Below, piece after piece: positions 20,901 to 31,800 of a stretch of 64,000 nucleotides of DNA. The stretch's first letter is position 1; every line of letters begins with the position of its first letter. A program made the translations under genes and the position numbers. The DNA lies in contig OX637399.1 of the NCBI GenBank assembly GCA_951799425.1, positions 13,384,501 to 13,448,500 on the forward strand, given 5' to 3'. The notes below the pieces were generated by a model. That model saw only the letters and a list, made by a program, of their open reading frames with translations. It was not told the origin of the DNA and made no database searches. This DNA comes from Ilex aquifolium. Its lineage: Eukaryota > Streptophyta > Magnoliopsida > Aquifoliales > Aquifoliaceae.

Positions 20901-22600
20901 AGTTACACTTTTCTGGAATTGCACCGCCGGAAAGTGTATAAACCAAGTAAGCGAGTCTTGCACCTGAGGGAGAATCTAGCCCTTCTTGCTATCATCAACA
21001 TGTTTATCCATTTAATTTCCCGTGCGAATCAGCCGAACCTTGGTGCGACTTTCCCGAGCTCACGATCAACCACCTATGTGGTGATTGATTTCATACTATG
21101 CACACATTGCCACCCATGTCAATGCCCACGAATGTAGTGCAACCCATGCATAAATGCACTATAATGTGAAATTGCCTTTGATATCATTTACAATGTCCAT
21201 TACATAATGAATGCAATGTAATGACATTTTCAACACAATCCCAAGTATGTTATGTAAGATAATCAACTCAACTAACATACTTGTATTCACCTAGGCATTT
21301 AAATAAACACCTAGATGGCACATCAATTTATATAACTAGCATGCTTATTACTTTCAACATGGCAATATGTTTATTAATTCTATAAACATAAGCACAAGTC
21401 CACCACACTAATCATATGCTAAATAATCATTTAGCATACATATTATTTCATAATAACATAATAAGCTAATAATTTTATTAAACTTGATATGTCATTAAAA
21501 CATCAAGTCATGTTAATGTACAATTAACATGCTTTAAATCACTAACATTAACTATAATAGGATTTTACTAATTACAAGGTTAATTATAAATCTTATATTT
21601 GACCCACTAGTTACACTAGTCAAGACCTAACATGTGATATATATCCTTAGCCTACCCATTTCATATGCCATATTTTAGGTTGAAATTACATCTAAATAGG
21701 GGAAGCCCTACCTCTCGTAGCGTGAGCCCACGTAGTAAAACACCAACGATAGCCCAAATTTAGCTTCCCAAGCCTTAAGCATAGATTCTCGTGTTTGATT
21801 TTTTTTTTTTGGAGAAAAATACAGTCTTTGGTGTGGTTGCGTCGCTCTCGCTGAGTAGAGCAACTTTAATTCTTGGCCCGAAGCGATTAAACGGTTTAAT
21901 CTTCGTAGATCTGAGGAAGAAGATCAAGAGGTCTAACTTTTTCTTTTTTTTCTTTTTTTCTTTCTCTCTTTAGTATAAATTTATTTTTAAAAAAAAATTT
22001 ACGTTTTTGACCCGTACTTTAACAATTAATTATTATTTTACCCCCTTTAATTAGGATTTTATTAATTAACTTTTTTTTTTTTTCGGGTTTTACACCCTCT
22101 CTCCCTCCTTGCTCTCGGCTCAAGTAGACACACACACACATATATTTTTTTCCCTCCCTTTTGCTCTCCCTCACTCACGATTTCAGGTAAAGAAAAAAAA
22201 CACACGCACTTCTACACCCTAAAGTACACACACACTCCACACCTTAACAAACACACACACACGACATACACACATATAGCCACCTTGCACTTTAAATTGA
22301 CTCACCCATTTCATAGTTTGACACATATTAGGATGACTCATCCTAACTTAATAATTACACTTGCCTCTTCCAAGTTCTTAAGTGATTTCGAAATCAACCC
22401 ACTACTATTTTCACACATGAAATTTCTATACATGAGTCTCACTAATACTTCACTAACGCAGTCGACATACTCGATGTATGCTCACACACATCATGTCTAT
22501 AAAGGGTTTACTTAAATTAATGTTTTAATAGTTTCACATAATTATAATTTAGCCCACATAATTATGCTAATATGCATGCAATGCATGATTGGGTCTCACA
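17975..22600 (-). mobile_element. Solo LTR, gypsy-like, third layer, interrupted
   Basis: On the plus strand it begins TGTCACGCCCATCCCGATC and ends GGGTCTCACA. The minus-strand reading starts TGTGAGACCC and ends GGGCGTGACA, the same kind of terminus as the other chromovirus LTRs here. The flanks AAATT (17970-17974) and AAAAT (22601-22605) are a 4-of-5 target duplication. About 2,560 bp remain after removing the inner solo LTR. It has one CTACCGGTAG (18989-18998) and CA-rich microsatellites near 19821-19862 and 22125-22270. No internal genes. Confidence 0.75.
20029..22094 (-). mobile_element. Solo LTR related to element C, innermost layer
   Basis: It starts TGTGACGCCCCAAAATCCGG and ends TTCGGGTTTTACA on the plus strand. 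Inverted, this matches the LTR ends of element C (TGTAAAACTCG... and ...GGGGCGTCACA), including the shared block ATCAACCCGCGGAA near the terminus. The flanks CCCTT (20024-20028) and CCCTC (22095-22099) match in 4 of 5 bases. Length 2,066 bp. No PBS or coding region, so it is a solo LTR in minus orientation. Confidence 0.8.
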
Positions 22601-23439
22601 AAAATGACCTGACAACGCGAACAATAAATATAAAAGGCTCATATTCAGTTCAACCAGTCAAACTCAAAATTGACACCATCAACCCGTTTATTTAAAAATA
22701 AACACTTTCTCTATTTTCTCGTTTGTATGGTAACACGAAACTAACATGTTTAACTAGTATTATATACATAAAATGTTAATTATTTGTCACTATTTATTAA
22801 GCACTAACATAATTATTATATAAAAAAAATATTTTTACTTATTATTATTATATTTATTTAAGTTAATTTTTAGTTTGTAGAAAAAATATTAACATGAATT
22901 CAATTAAGTGAAAATAGAATATTAGCGTTAAATTTTTTATTCAAAGTTTATGTGAGTTAACACGAATACGAACACGAATACGACACGAAAATAAACAGAC
23001 CAACTTACAACTCGACATGACATGACACAATTAGTTAAATGAGTTGAGTTAGGTTTGACTAATGTTCGACACAAACTCGTAATGATTCAACACGAATCTG
23101 ACACGACATGACTCGATTGTCACCCCTAATCTTAGCTAGCACAAAAAAAAAAAAAAATTCATTTTTATTTTCCATCCATCGAACCAAACACAAAGGAAGG
23201 AAAGTGTATCATTCCTACTTTCCTTCCTTGAATGATAGAAAGTGTACCCCTCTTACTTTCCATCCTTCCTAGTTTCCATCCTTTCTACCAAACAGAGCAT
23301 TAGAGAAAGGTAATAGAATCAGCATGCCCAGCCTCCCCACCACACACAAAACCAACCAACAATTAAAGGAATAAAACCCATGGTGTGATGTAGTAGACAA
23401 AAAAATCATTGAAATTTCTTATTTATTTTTAGCTATTAA

Positions 23440-25365
23440 CTGACCTGACTAGAAGAAGATCGTGCATGGCCTTGAGACTATGGCTCTAACACTGGTTGAT
23501 TGCTCTTGTCACTCGGCAACGAGGATTGATGTGATGCTCTATGATGAACGCTTGATGCATCGGGTACCTTTTGTGAATGATAACATCATGTAAATACAAC
23601 ACACTTGGTCATAAAATTAATACAAAAGTCATGTATTTTTTACCTTTCCAAATCCCAATGGCTCCGAGTTTGTTCCAAGATATTCATACCCGTTCCTCGA
23701 ATATGAAGCAATAACAAGTCAAATTGTCTTTACTTAACCTCAAACTTAACCTCAAAATCGTATTGCATTTGATTTATCTGGTTCTTCATTTGTGCTTCCA
23801 CCATCTCTTGTCTCCTTAGTTGTTTAGTAAGCTGCAATTGCATTGCTTGTCTATTTTCTTGCAACTTTTTGTATGATGGTCCAGATAAATCCTTGGGGGA
23901 TGGTCTCAAACCATACATCCTGACACGACCTGGTCGCTCTGGCCATGACCTGAGTAAAAGTTTCATCTTCAGCAGACTCATATTGTCTGGAGGACTCTAG
24001 CATTTGGGACAAAAGGTCATCCATGTTTGATTGCAATAAAAACTGATTAGACACTAAAACTCAAATTTAAGTGAAATATAAATAAATAAAATGAAAAACA
24101 CTTCTCATTAATATTACATACCAAGGCTTGTCCAATGGGTCATTAATTGGTTGATCATCCTTCTTTGAATATGCTAACTTAAATAACTGCATGCAACTCA
24201 TTTTCTGCACGTTATTCTTCTTTTTTTTTTTTCCTACAATTGAAATGGAAACAAAATAATTTGAATATTAAGCATATTCTTTTTTTCCCCAAAACCTTGA
24301 TTTTAAACAAACCCTTTTTTCAACGCATGCAAAGCTTGTTCGGCTGGTGGCATGATGATATTTTTCTTGCTTCGGATTTGTTTGTTCTTTTCACTTTTTT
24401 CCTTTTACATGCAAAAGATATTTACAAATTACAATAAAGATTACTATGAGAAGAAATTAGGGTAAAATAGGGACAATGTCATCAAATTGCATAATAATTA
24501 ACATTTTTAATACCTGTGCTATTGGAGTGCACCAATAATGGACAAGGGATCGCCAATGTGACTCCTCTACTCTATCAGGCCGGTGAGCCAACCTTTCTTT
24601 ATCAATCCTATAACGATCATAAGCATTTTTCTTGATCTCAGCCTTCCAATCTTTCCATTTCTTTCCTATATACATCATGAGGTTTTTTCTCATTCCTTCC
24701 TTTGCATCAGTGTTTGTATACAATTCCATGCAAATAACACTGAATATGCTAAATAGAATCATAAATGTTATTAGATTCAAAAACCAACTACCTTTATTTC
24801 ATCCCATATTCTATGTTTATACTCCTTTGGCATGGCACACCAATCTTTCCAATTTATTGGTGCCATGGTCCCATTTCTTGCCAGCATACCTAAATGGAAT
24901 TGAAGTTTAGGTGCATCATCACAAATAGGTTGCCCTTCTTCATTTGTCTCAATGTGGGCTACGCTGCCACCTAACCCCCAATCTCCATGCAAAGAAATAA
25001 GACCTCTAATTCTTTGTACGGACTGTGAAGAAGTGGAGCCTACATTTTGAAAAAATTAGTTTAGTGACTACAATGACATGTATAATGAAAATTATTAACA
25101 TTGTTCTATTTAATAGAACACACCGGTCTCATGCGAGTGGCTACATGATATGTTGGCAACACTTTCTTGTGATTGGCCACCATTTGTATCTCTGGCAGTA
25201 GAACCTATATTATTACATGAGTACTTCAATAATGAGATATATTATTATATGAATAATTAACACATGTAATGAAAAAAATGTTCTACAACCAAGTGATGTA
25301 CCTGATAGGCTAGAAGTTGGGTGCCACCATGACAGTGGGTCTGGAGTCATGTCATCTCGTGCCAT
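23440..25365 (-). pseudogene. CACTA second gene, Transposase_24-type, with introns
   Basis: CACTA transposons carry a second gene whose product binds the element ends. The minus strand starts at MARDDMTPDPLSW (ATG at 25365) and continues through exon-like blocks separated by GT...AG introns. One donor is after 25302. One exon ends in NWKDWCAMPKEYKHRIWDEI (donor near 24793). The next encodes NLMMYIGKKWKDWKAEIKKN followed by HWRSLVHYWCTPIAQ, the core of the plant transposase family PF03004. The 23730-24054 block is glutamine- and methionine-rich and probably coiled-coil (MQLQLTKQLRRQEMVEAQMK). A serine-rich tail ends near 23440. At least one exon (near 24130-24200) has stops in my reading, so it is likely decayed. 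Confidence 0.8.
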
Positions 25366-25583
25366 AAAAATCTATTAAACAAATTTGCATACACGATATA
25401 ATGACTTTATTAATTAAGAGAGTGTGACCATACATTAACCCAAAACAATAATTATTTCATTAATAAAAATTCTAAACATATAAAACTCTTATCCATCACC
25501 ATACACCAATACCACACTCTTGAAAATCAAAACCATTAAATGTATAAAGTCTCATGATATTAAAAAAAAAAAAAATCCATTTA

Positions 25584-26163
25584 TCATTCATCACCACAAC
25601 CATGAACTATGGTTCCAACAACACCTTGTCTAAACCAGTCTATGTCATCATCATCATGACCGATAGCAGTTTCATCTAAATTTTTTTGCCCATATTCTTC
25701 CACCTGGTTATGATGCATCCTAGCATCTTCTCTTGGTTGTTGTCCATAGACTTCAAATAAATCTCTAGGTTTCACCTTGATGATGATTTTCGAACCTTCT
25801 TCAATGGGATCTTGTAGATAGAAGACTTGTTGCGCTTGAGATGCTAGGATGAATGGTTCATCAGAGATCAATCCCTTGGTGTAAAACCAATTTCTAAAAT
25901 TCACTAGTGTAAAACCAAAGTCATCTCACTCGACAAGACCCTTATTGTTATCGTCTCAATCACATGTAAATAATACATACTTATAGTCGTGTGAATAATA
26001 CAATTCAACAATATCTATCAACACTCCGTAATATGTAACATCTCCTTCCATGGAATGCATGTCCCTTGAAATACCATAACTATGAGTGCTAGCCTTTTAT
26101 CATAATGCCATTGTTTTGAGTTTTTATTCTCACGTTTCTTCATATGATACCTTGTACCGTTGA
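25584..26163 (-). pseudogene. CACTA TNP2-type transposase, C-terminal part (DUF4216)
   Basis: The minus strand encodes the DUF4216 end of a TNP2-type CACTA transposase. NGTRYHMKKRENKNS lies next to the insertion site of element A. A region with several stops follows, then VNFRNWFYTKGLISDEPFIL, ASQAQQVFYLQDP, and an acidic tail with DDDDIDWFRQGVVGTIVHG. The frame from 25904 to 25584 is open. The N-terminal part lies at 46401-48428, and the two are separated by elements A and C. In-frame stops and a missing linker indicate a pseudogene. The second CACTA gene follows about 220 bp downstream on the same strand, the usual CACTA order. Confidence 0.85.
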
Positions 26164-26468
26164 TAATTTGTAACACCCCGCATTTTCTTTTATATATGTA
26201 TATAGATATATAGTAAATAATTGATGTAAAAATTTGGATATGTGTAGTGATGTGTGTTTGAATTTGGTAGATTAGAAAAGTAGAGATTTAAAATGTTAGT
26301 GGAAATAATAGTTGAAATTTGGTTTTTAATCAGTGAAAATATGAAATTTTAGGTCCTAGAACTTGTATTAAATAGGTTTGGTGCAGAAATATGTGTTGGA
26401 GAGGTTTGGGATGGATTTGGTTGGCTTAGGAATGGATTGGAAATGGAAAAAGGGATGAAACAGGCCGT

Positions 26469-26878
26469 GAACAGTGCACATGAACAGTGCACTGGCTGCA
26501 ACTTCAAGCGCGATTTCGACCTTGATGCGGTCAATATCTCTCAAATCTCAAAACATGAAAGTTTTAGAGCTCTTTCTTAGAATTCCATAGCCTCTTGAAT
26601 CATCTCAATCGGAGCTCGGATGAGAGAGTTATGCCCAGATAAAAAAGTGATGTCAAAACAGCCCAATTAGCTTGAACAGTGCACATGAACAGTGCACTGG
26701 CTGCAACTTCAAGCCCGATTTAGACCTTGATGCAGTCAATATCTCTCAAAATTCAAAACATTAAAGTTTTAGATATCTTTCTTATAATTCTATAACATCT
26801 TGAATCATCTCAATCGGAGCTCGGATGAGAGAGTTATGCCCAGATAACGAAGCGATGTCGAAATAGTCCAATTAGCTT
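26469..26878 (+). repeat. 205 bp tandem duplication in the A LTR
   Basis: Unit 1 starts GAACAGTGCACATGAACAGT at 26469 and unit 2 at 26674. Each ends AATTAGCTT. The same pair is in the 3' LTR (33621 and 33826, period 205) and in inverted form in the B LTR (about 57180-57580). It is therefore a feature of the family, older than these insertions. The copies differ by about 10 percent. Confidence 0.9.
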
Positions 26879-26955
26879 CGTTTTGCATTTAATGTCTCCA
26901 TTTGCATCCTAAATCAAAATATAAGAATAATGAGTACATTTAGGCTTCAAATAAG

Positions 26956-26963
26956 TATAAAAG
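26956..26963 (+). promoter_or_regulatory. TATA box of element A LTR (TATAAAAG)
   Basis: TATAAAAG at a position consistent with U3/R structure. The 3' LTR has the same box. Downstream is a purine-rich leader with GAACCCTAGAGAGCATTAGA. Promoter role inferred. Confidence 0.55.
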
Positions 26964-27846
26964 GTTTTAAGAAGCACCCTTTATCACCTTTTATTTGCAA
27001 ACATCGCAAAACTTCATTAATAGCAGGTTCGGATGGGTAAAATAGAAACTTTAGTGTTTCGGGTGTACGTTGCCTTTGGTTTTGAGATAAATCATAAAAA
27101 TAAATTTTTTTAGGTTAAAATAACATTAAAAATGAATCCAGAACGTCGAAAAACCTTAGGGTCGTCATATGGATAAAATTGGAGATTCTTAGTGGCAAAA
27201 CTGTAATTTCGGAGAGGGCCAAAACAGTCCATGAACAGTAATTTCGGGGCTGATATGTTTTAAACTCATTTTCATCCCATTTGCCCTCATTTCTTTCACT
27301 CCACTCTCACCCCACACCTCTTGGAACCCTAGAGAGCATTAGAGAGGAAGAAAGGAAGGGAAAAACAAGAGATTTAAGGGTAGATTCAAGATCAAGGCTC
27401 AAGTTCTTCCTACAAACTAAGGATTCAAGGTAGGGGTTTTCTCTCATTCACTTACATTGAGATTATGATATTTATATATGTATGCTTTGGCTATCAATGG
27501 TATATATATGCTATGGAATCATCATCTCTTAGGCTTTTTGCAAGGATTACATGTTTTGAACAAAGTTAGGGTTTAATACCCATGAAATCTCCTTTCTAGT
27601 TTTAAAAACCTAATTTTTGGAGAGTGATGTATTTCCTTCCTAAATGCTTTCTTTATTATGGATTTAGAAACCTTAGTGCTTGGTGTTGGGTAGAAAAATG
27701 ATGTTATTGTGATCTCATGTATTTTCTTTGTTGGTTGTGGAATTGTTACATGATATATTTTGGGGATTTTGGATAGATGCTTGTAAATTGAGATAAATGT
27801 TGGAATTGTATGCTTGGGTTGAGTTGTTTGTGATGCACATGAGTGA

Positions 27847-27985
27847 GAGGTTCCTTGTAAGGATGCTCACCCCTTCCCTAGAGGTTTCCGGTAAGGATGC
27901 TTGGGAAACAATGTAGTGATTGGTGAGAGGTTCCATGTAAGGATGCTCATCCATTTTCAAGAGGTTCCCGGTAAGGATGCTTGAG
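27847..27985 (+). repeat. Four-copy 21 bp motif in the A LTR, spacing 34/46/34
   Basis: GAGGTTCC (one copy GAGGTTTCC), two bases, then GTAAGGATGCT occurs at 27847, 27881, 27927 and 27961. Copies 1 and 3 end in CA and copies 2 and 4 in TG, so the array is a doubled pair. Conserved in the 3' LTR (from 34999) and in B. The solo LTR at 2068 has a single copy near 3909. Confidence 0.85.
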
Positions 27986-28656
27986 AATCAAAGATGACCT
28001 AAAGGGGGGTGGAGGTTACCACAAAGTATGCCACCTACCGAAAGAATTGTTGGGAATTGGTTATGGCAATTAATGGTTATTATTTGTATGTGGTGCCCGT
28101 TTATTCATTTAAGGAATGTTTTTAAATAAACTTGAGATCCTTTTTAAATGTCACTGCTTTATTTCAAATTATGTATCTATGTTATGTTAAAAATTGAGAC
28201 CGTCTGTTTTAAATGCTTTGCTAAACCTTGTATGGGTTTGGGAGAATTTTTCTACAGAGCTTCGTGCTCACCCCCTATCGCTAACATTTTTCAGATTACC
28301 CACTTGAGGAGGAGGACGTAAGGGTCGAGGAGCCCGCTACTTGGGAGACTCCACTGGACGGGAGTGTGGATCCCGAGGTGGACGCATAGAGCGACCTCCT
28401 TTCCTTTTGTACTAGACTAGGACATTCTTTTGAAACATTGTGTAGTCTAGCTTCTTTTGTTTATTCCGCTGCGTTCTTTAATTAATTTTTGAGATGCAAT
28501 AGCCATGACTTGGGCTTATTCTTTTGGATAATGTTGTAAATATTCGTGGATGACAAATGAAGTCTTGTTTCTTAAGGAATTATGTTAGTGCTCTCATGAT
28601 ATGAATGGTTTTAGAATGTAATGTCGTCCAGGGTGTGTTTTGGGGTGTTACAAAGT

Positions 28657-28669
28657 TGGTATCAGAGCC
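28657..28669 (+). promoter_or_regulatory. PBS of element A (initiator tRNA-Met)
   Basis: TGGTATCAGAGCC is complementary to the 3' end of plant initiator tRNA-Met, the usual primer of plant chromoviruses. It lies four bases after the LTR end. Confidence 0.95.
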
Positions 28670-28833
28670 TAGGCTTTAGGTCTTACATGGGAGCTGGAGG
28701 TTATGGAATCACCTCTAGAGCTTTAGGATTATGGTGAATCAAATCCTTGAGTGAAATTTTATACACGTTCTATGCCTTAGTTTAACATAATATTTAGGAT
28801 GTCTTGTACATCCATGAACTAAGTTGTGAATTG

Positions 28834-31800
28834 ATGTGCAGGATAAACGGCGAACAAGGACGGGGACGCGGACGTGGGCGTGGCCGTGGAGGTCAAGCGA
28901 ATCCACCACCACCACCACCTCCGGATGCCATGCAAGGCATTTACCAATGCTTGAGGGAGCTCACCACTTTGGTACAAAACCAAAATGGTAACAACAACCA
29001 CAATGGTGGAGCTCATCCTCTCGCTCAAGTACCGGGCAATGGGAACGGAGATCGAAGGATGATAGCTCTTCGGGAATTCTTAAGACAACGACCACCCAAC
29101 TTCCAAGGGAGCTCCAATCCTTTGGAGGCGGATAGATGGATCCGGCGAGTGAAGAAAATCTGTGACGACATGGGAGTTGCCGAGGAGTTGAGAGTTGGTT
29201 TGGCGACCTACCTGTTTGAGGGGGAGGCCGACTATTGGTGGGATGTCATAAAGAGGAGAAGGGACATCGACACACTCACTTGGGAAGAGTTCGATCAACT
29301 TTTCCAAGATAAGTACTTGTCTGAATCGGTCAGAGACCGAATGAAGGCGGATTTTCTTACACTACGACAGGGTGGTATGACCGTGGTTGAGTATGAGAGG
29401 CGGTTCGACGAGCTCTCCCGTTATGCTACGGGATTTATATCTACTGAGGCCGACAAGGCCAAGCGCTTCGAGGAGGGTCTGAGGCCGGTCATTAGGGAGA
29501 AGTTGGTGGCTCTCAGGATCCGTGATTTTGGTGACTTGGTGGACAGAGCTGCACTGGTAGAGAGAGACATAGAGGATAGCCCGCGACGACAGGGCTTCTG
29601 GAGAGGAGGTCCGATCCGGACGGGTGCTAGCACTAGTGGGGCACAGAGACCGACACCATATCGTCGCCCAGACCAGACAGGTGGACAGCGACTTTTGACA
29701 GCCCGAGGAGAGGGAAACACTCAGACTAGAGCCAGTATTACCCCACGATCCTGCTTTGCATGCGGAGGTGTGGGACATATTCGGATGCATTGCCCAGTTT
29801 TCCACCTCAGGGGCCTATCCAGACCGCCAGACAGGTACCAGCAGCCCAACCGCCACCACCGAGGCCTGCACCGCAGCGACCGATACAAGCTCAAGCCCCC
29901 ATCGACGCCAACCAAGGGCGAGTATTTGCTTTGACTCAGCCGGAGGAGGGCATTGCCAATGCCGTTGTGGAAGGTATCGTCCTTATTTACAATTCTTGGG
30001 CCCGAATATTATTTGACCCCAATGCAACACACTCATTTGTACGCACGACATATGCACTTGATTTGGGATTGAGTTTCGCGAAGCTAGAGCATGTTATGAA
30101 CATTAGCTTGCCCACGGGAGAACGGTTAGATACTAGCCGAGTCTGCAAGGGTTGCGTGCTTCGCATTGGGGAGCACAAATTGATTGTGGATTTGATTGCT
30201 TTAGAGATAAAGGGGTATGATGTGATTTTCGGGATGAACTTGTTGTCCGCTTTCCGGGCGATAATGGATTATTTCCGCAAGCGGATTATATTTCAGTTGC
30301 CGGGAGGAGTTGTTTTCAGTTTTGTGAATAACCGAGATTCTTCCCATCCATTTCCTACTACAGGTAGTAGATTCTTAAAAGCGAAATCGGGAAGTCATTT
30401 GAGTTTCTTAGCTAGCTTGATGGGAGATGACAGGGATAAAATCCATACGGATGTGGTGTTAATTGTAGCGGAGTTTTCGGATGTTTTTCCCGAGGAATTA
30501 CCCGGATTACCGCCACATAGGGAAATTGAGTTCAAGATCGATCTCTATCCGGGAACCGAACCCATATCCATTGCTCCCTACTGGATGGCACCTTTGGAGT
30601 TGAAGGAGCTAAGGAAACAGTTGGATCACTTGTTGGCGATTGGGTTTATCCGTCTAAGCACTTCCCCTTGGGGAGCCCCGGTCCTCTTTGTGAGCAAAAC
30701 GGATGAGACTCTATGGTTGTGCACGGATTACCGGAGGTTGAATCGGGTTACCGTGAAGAATAAGTATCCGTTGCCGAGAATTGATGACTTATTTGATCAG
30801 TTGAAGGGTTCGAAGTATTACTCCAAGATTGATCTTCGCACAGGGTATCATCAGCGGCAGATTAAGGAGGAGGATATTCCTAAGACTGCTTTCCGTACCC
30901 GGTATGGTCATTTCGAGTATACGGTGATGCCGTTCGGATTGACTAATGCCCCCGCAGCCTTCATGGATTTGATGCACAAAGTCTTCCGGCCTTACCTCGA
31001 TCAATTTTTCATTGTGTTTATTGATGACATATTGATTTACTCACAGACTCAGGAGGAACATGCTCGTCATCTCTCTATTGTGCTACAAACATTGAGAGAA
31101 CATAAGTTATATGCGAAGATGAGCAAGTGTGAGTTTTGGATGAAGGAAGTGAAGTTCCTTGGCCATGTTGTGTCCGAGCAAGGAGTAGCGGTTGATCCCG
31201 CAAAGATTGAGGCCGTGATGAAATGGGAACCACCGAAGAACGTAACGGAAGTACGGAGTTTCTTGGGGTTAGCCGGCTATTATCGTAGGTTTGTGGAAGG
31301 GTTCTCCAAGCTTGTGATGCCGATGACTCACCTTACAAAGAAGGGGGAGAAATTTTTGTGGACTCAAGCGTGTGAACTAGCTTTTCGCACCTTGAAGGAG
31401 AAGTTGACGACGACACCTATCCTCATTATTCCGAGCAGTGGGGAAGGCTATGATGTCTACACCGATGCTTCACTACGAGGCTTGGGATGCGTTCTAATGC
31501 AAGGAGGGAAGGTAGTGGCTTATGGCTCGAGGCAACTCAAGGTGCATGAGCAGAATTATCCCACGCACGACTTGGAGCTGGCTGCGGTGGTGTTTGCTCT
31601 TAAGTTGTGGAGATGTTATTTATACGGGGAGAAATTTCAAGTGTTCTTAGACCATAAAAGCCTCAAGTATATCTTCACATAGAAAGACTTGAATCTCCGG
31701 CAGAGAAGGTGGATTGAGTACTTGGAAGATTATGAGTTCACGCTCAACTACCATCCGGGGAAGGCCAATGTAATTGCCGACGCTCTTAGCAGGAAGTCTC

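Larger units (their letters stand above)
17898..23128. mobile_element. hAT-type MITE, second layer, 8 bp TSD
   Basis: The ends are TAGGGGTGAAAATTTTCG and, inverted from the right, TAGGGGTGACAATCGAGTC. The flanks ATCTTAAC (17890-17897) and ATCTTAGC (23129-23136) match in 7 of 8 bases, as expected for a hAT target duplication. The interior is rich in ACACGAATACGACACG-type motifs. Without its inner LTR it is about 605 bp. A second, truncated copy of the family is at 6965-7607. Confidence 0.82.
17489..23299. mobile_element. Tourist/Harbinger-like MITE, outer layer of a four-deep nest, TSD TTA
   Basis: The left end reads TGCTTCGTCTGGTATGATGG and the right end, inverted, reads TGCTCTGTTTGGTAGAAAGG. 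Similarity continues for about 60 bp through GGAAGGATGGAAA-type repeats. TTA flanks both ends (17486-17488 and 23300-23302), the target duplication of PIF/Harbinger elements. Removing the inner insertion leaves about 580 bp. There is no transposase. It sits just left of the CACTA second gene and was split by a hAT-type MITE. Confidence 0.75.
26169..28652 (+). repeat. 5' LTR of element A
   Basis: 2,484 bp. Contains a 205 bp tandem duplication (26469-26878), a TATA box (26956-26963), and four copies of a GAGGTTCC...GTAAGGATGC motif (27847-27985). Ends GGGGTGTTACA three bases before the PBS TTGG. Confidence 0.96.

Noticed and set aside
29760-29934. Programmed frameshift between gag and pol in element A
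   Set aside because: B shows the two parts in one frame. The shift in A is explained by a single base lost in a T run.
28819-31004. Minus-strand reading frames opposite element A gag and pol
   Set aside because: Antisense shadows of a conserved coding region, with no homologues expected.
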